The notes under the pieces: generated by a model
Told to the model about the DNA's origin: nothing
Seen by the model: only the letters and a program-made list of their open reading frames with translations
Database searches by the model: none
Part shown: piece by piece, positions 62,080 to 64,000 of the stretch
Layout of the letters: each line of letters opens with the position of its first letter
Numbering within the stretch: position 1 is the first letter of the stretch
Program-made: the position numbers and the translations under genes
Assembly (NCBI RefSeq): GCF_023343835.1
Contig: NC_064437.1
Coordinates: 42,247,967 to 42,311,966 of the forward strand
DNA length: 64,000 nt
Origin: Lagopus muta
Taxonomy: Eukaryota; Chordata; Aves; Galliformes; Phasianidae
Direction: 5' to 3'

Positions 62080-64000
62080 GGTCACTATTTTGCACTCAAA
62101 CAACTATTCTTTGTCACTTCTACAGAAAAGACAGGAGACTTGATTGTCCAGAAAGCCAGATTTGTCTGAAAGGTCATTAACAGGACCTGGTACTCCCAAA
62201 AATTCAGATTCTTCATGCCTCAGGCCAAATATCTAAAAGTAGTGGGAACCTTGTAGTTGAAGAATCAGTTACTCTGAGCCTCAAATCTTCATTCAAGAAT
62301 AAAATGTCAACTGAAAAACAAATAGATACGGGTCATTTACAGTAATGGAAATCATGAAAACACAGAAAAATACAATTCAGTCACTTCATCATCCTGAATA
62401 AAATTATAGAATAGTAATAATCTTGTGATCGTTATTCCATTCAATACATTAAATGAGATGCTGATTGTATCAAAATTTGTAACAAAAATTAGCAAAATGA
62501 AGTGTAATTAAAGAACGTATAATAAAGCTCAGACACCAGGGATGATGCATCTGAAAAGCAACATTCATTATTATTTCTAATTTCTAACATTTCAATGGTT
62601 GGATGCGTTCATTTAGCAGAAAGTTTGAAGATATTTTTGAGAGAAGGAAAGGGGTTGTGTTAATAATTCACATCCACACCAACACACCCATAACGCTTCT
62701 GTTTGCCTCAGCTTCTTAGTGTACCTCTCTCTTGAATTTCTATCAATTCTTCTTTCTCTTTTTTTCTCTTTTCAAAACAACCTGCCATGAAAAGCTAAGA
62801 TGAAGGGTAAAGTGACAAAACAACTTCTTCTAAATTCTATTTGCAGCATTTTAATTGGTATAATATACCATAATTTATGAGTTATAATTAAGAAATAGTT
62901 TCTAGGGTTGCATGTAATTTCTTTCAGTTATTAGTTATTAGTTGTTCATGCATAAATGTGTTTTATGTTGGCTTATCTGAGCTGCAGTAGGTGATTGAAG
63001 CTGCTCAGTACATTAATTTTTTCATTCGTAGAGTCATATAGGATTAACTCTAGCACAAAGCAGCTATAAGAAAGTGATCACACTGACAACTGAGAGAAAT
63101 ATTTTCTAAGCATTACTAAAACATATGTAAAGCAATATGGGAAAGGTGTCAGAGAAAATCTTCATATGGTTAACACTTTTTTTCTGTATCTAACTGCAAC
63201 TATAGCTTAATGGCCCCCGTCTTAATAAAAAAATGAAGTTAACCTAGTTGCAGAGTGAGTTGTTATACTACATATTCTTTCCCTTTGTTAGGAGAAATAA
63301 AAACTGTCTTGGGAGGCTGTGCTAACAAGGCTACACACTGACTATTATTAAATAACAGGTTTATATCTCAGAGCAAAGACTTAAAGAAACTGCAACCTTT
63401 TTAACTTGAAAAGCATTCTACTTACCTAATAGAAAGCAGCCTACAGTGCACTAAGTGGAATGGCTCATAACAAACAATCTCTCTGCTATCAGTCATTCTC
63501 ATATAACACACTATTTACTACACTTGCTGTTATAGAAGTGAGAAAAGTAAATAAGTAAATAAATAAATGCTGAACAGTTCTCTTAAAAACATAAACATTA
63601 CCCTGACCTGAGAACAGTGCATCTTAACCTCACCAGTATGAATAGTATGGGAAACAATGCATCTACATATATACTCATCTGCAGAAAACTGGGCTATAGC
63701 AAGAGATCTTGGCATTGAGAAAATTAGCCTTTTTTTTTTTTTTTTTTTGACTTACAGTAGTCTGTCAGATTATATTTATGTCCTTTAGGTCTTCATGCTT
63801 CCAGAAACTTAAGAATAATGAATAAATATTTCAAGATTTGCTTTCTAGTTTGTTACAATTAAGTTAAATTGCTTCAAGAAATATGGTATTTCTAATCATT
63901 TTAAATCACATTTCTTATCCTAGTTAAGTTTAGCCATCATAACAACATCTCACAATAATCATCTACTGCAACTACTTCTCAGGACATTAAATAATGCATC
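62080..64000. other. No gene recognised
   Basis: AT-rich single-copy DNA with an 18-T run near 63,731-63,748. No repeat family or gene was recognised. Confidence 0.45.

Overview
The window looks like a bird chromosome, most likely galliform. CR1 LINE fragments in both orientations are scattered through it, with reverse-transcriptase and endonuclease motifs and typical 3' tails. Avian-type ERV LTRs are present, the background is AT-rich single-copy DNA, and compact CpG-rich islands stand out from it. There are no bacterial operons, no CRISPR array, and no tRNA or rRNA genes that I can recognise. I find no intact conventional protein-coding gene.

Layout: 1-5.6 kb is unannotated single-copy sequence. 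From 5.6 to 10.6 kb the minus strand carries a broken but intron-containing copy of ECD (ecdysoneless homolog): at least seven exon remnants in the right order, with in-frame stops, frameshifts and a lost splice donor. From 10.8 to 40.6 kb are solo LTRs of two families, CR1 pieces and long featureless stretches. Within that span are a minus-strand block of frame-jumping coding-like sequence (20.1-21.0 kb) and a CpG island (21.6-22.6 kb) that runs into a decayed CR1 ORF2. A CpG-depleted relative of this island-plus-CR1 unit sits 36 kb downstream, at 57.5-58.2 kb.

From 40.87 to about 52.83 kb is a GC- and CpG-rich macrosatellite: five complete, nearly identical head-to-tail units of 2,117 bp (one is 2,118), flanked by diverged partial units. 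Each complete unit has a single BamHI site, a CCAAT box abutting a TGAGTCA motif, an AATAAA, and a plausible GT-AG intron. Unit length, single BamHI site and CpG richness fit what is known of the chicken Z-linked MHM (male hypermethylated) repeat, a 2.2-kb BamHI tandem repeat near DMRT1 that is transcribed as noncoding RNA in females. That identification is an inference and was not checked against the MHM sequence.

At 53,492-54,977 is a second and different array: exactly 55 copies of a 27-bp, 89% GC unit, identical except for one inserted C. Just beyond it, at 55.13-55.34 kb, is a compact minus-strand promoter: TATATAAG, CCAAT, three E2F-like TTCCCGCC boxes, and two perfect DR5 direct repeats of the kind bound by retinoic acid receptors. 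It points into the minisatellite, which is open in all reading frames. From 55.4 to 64 kb there is AT-rich sequence, the decayed island copy and one CR1. The most interesting parts are the macrosatellite and the promoter-driven minisatellite beside it.
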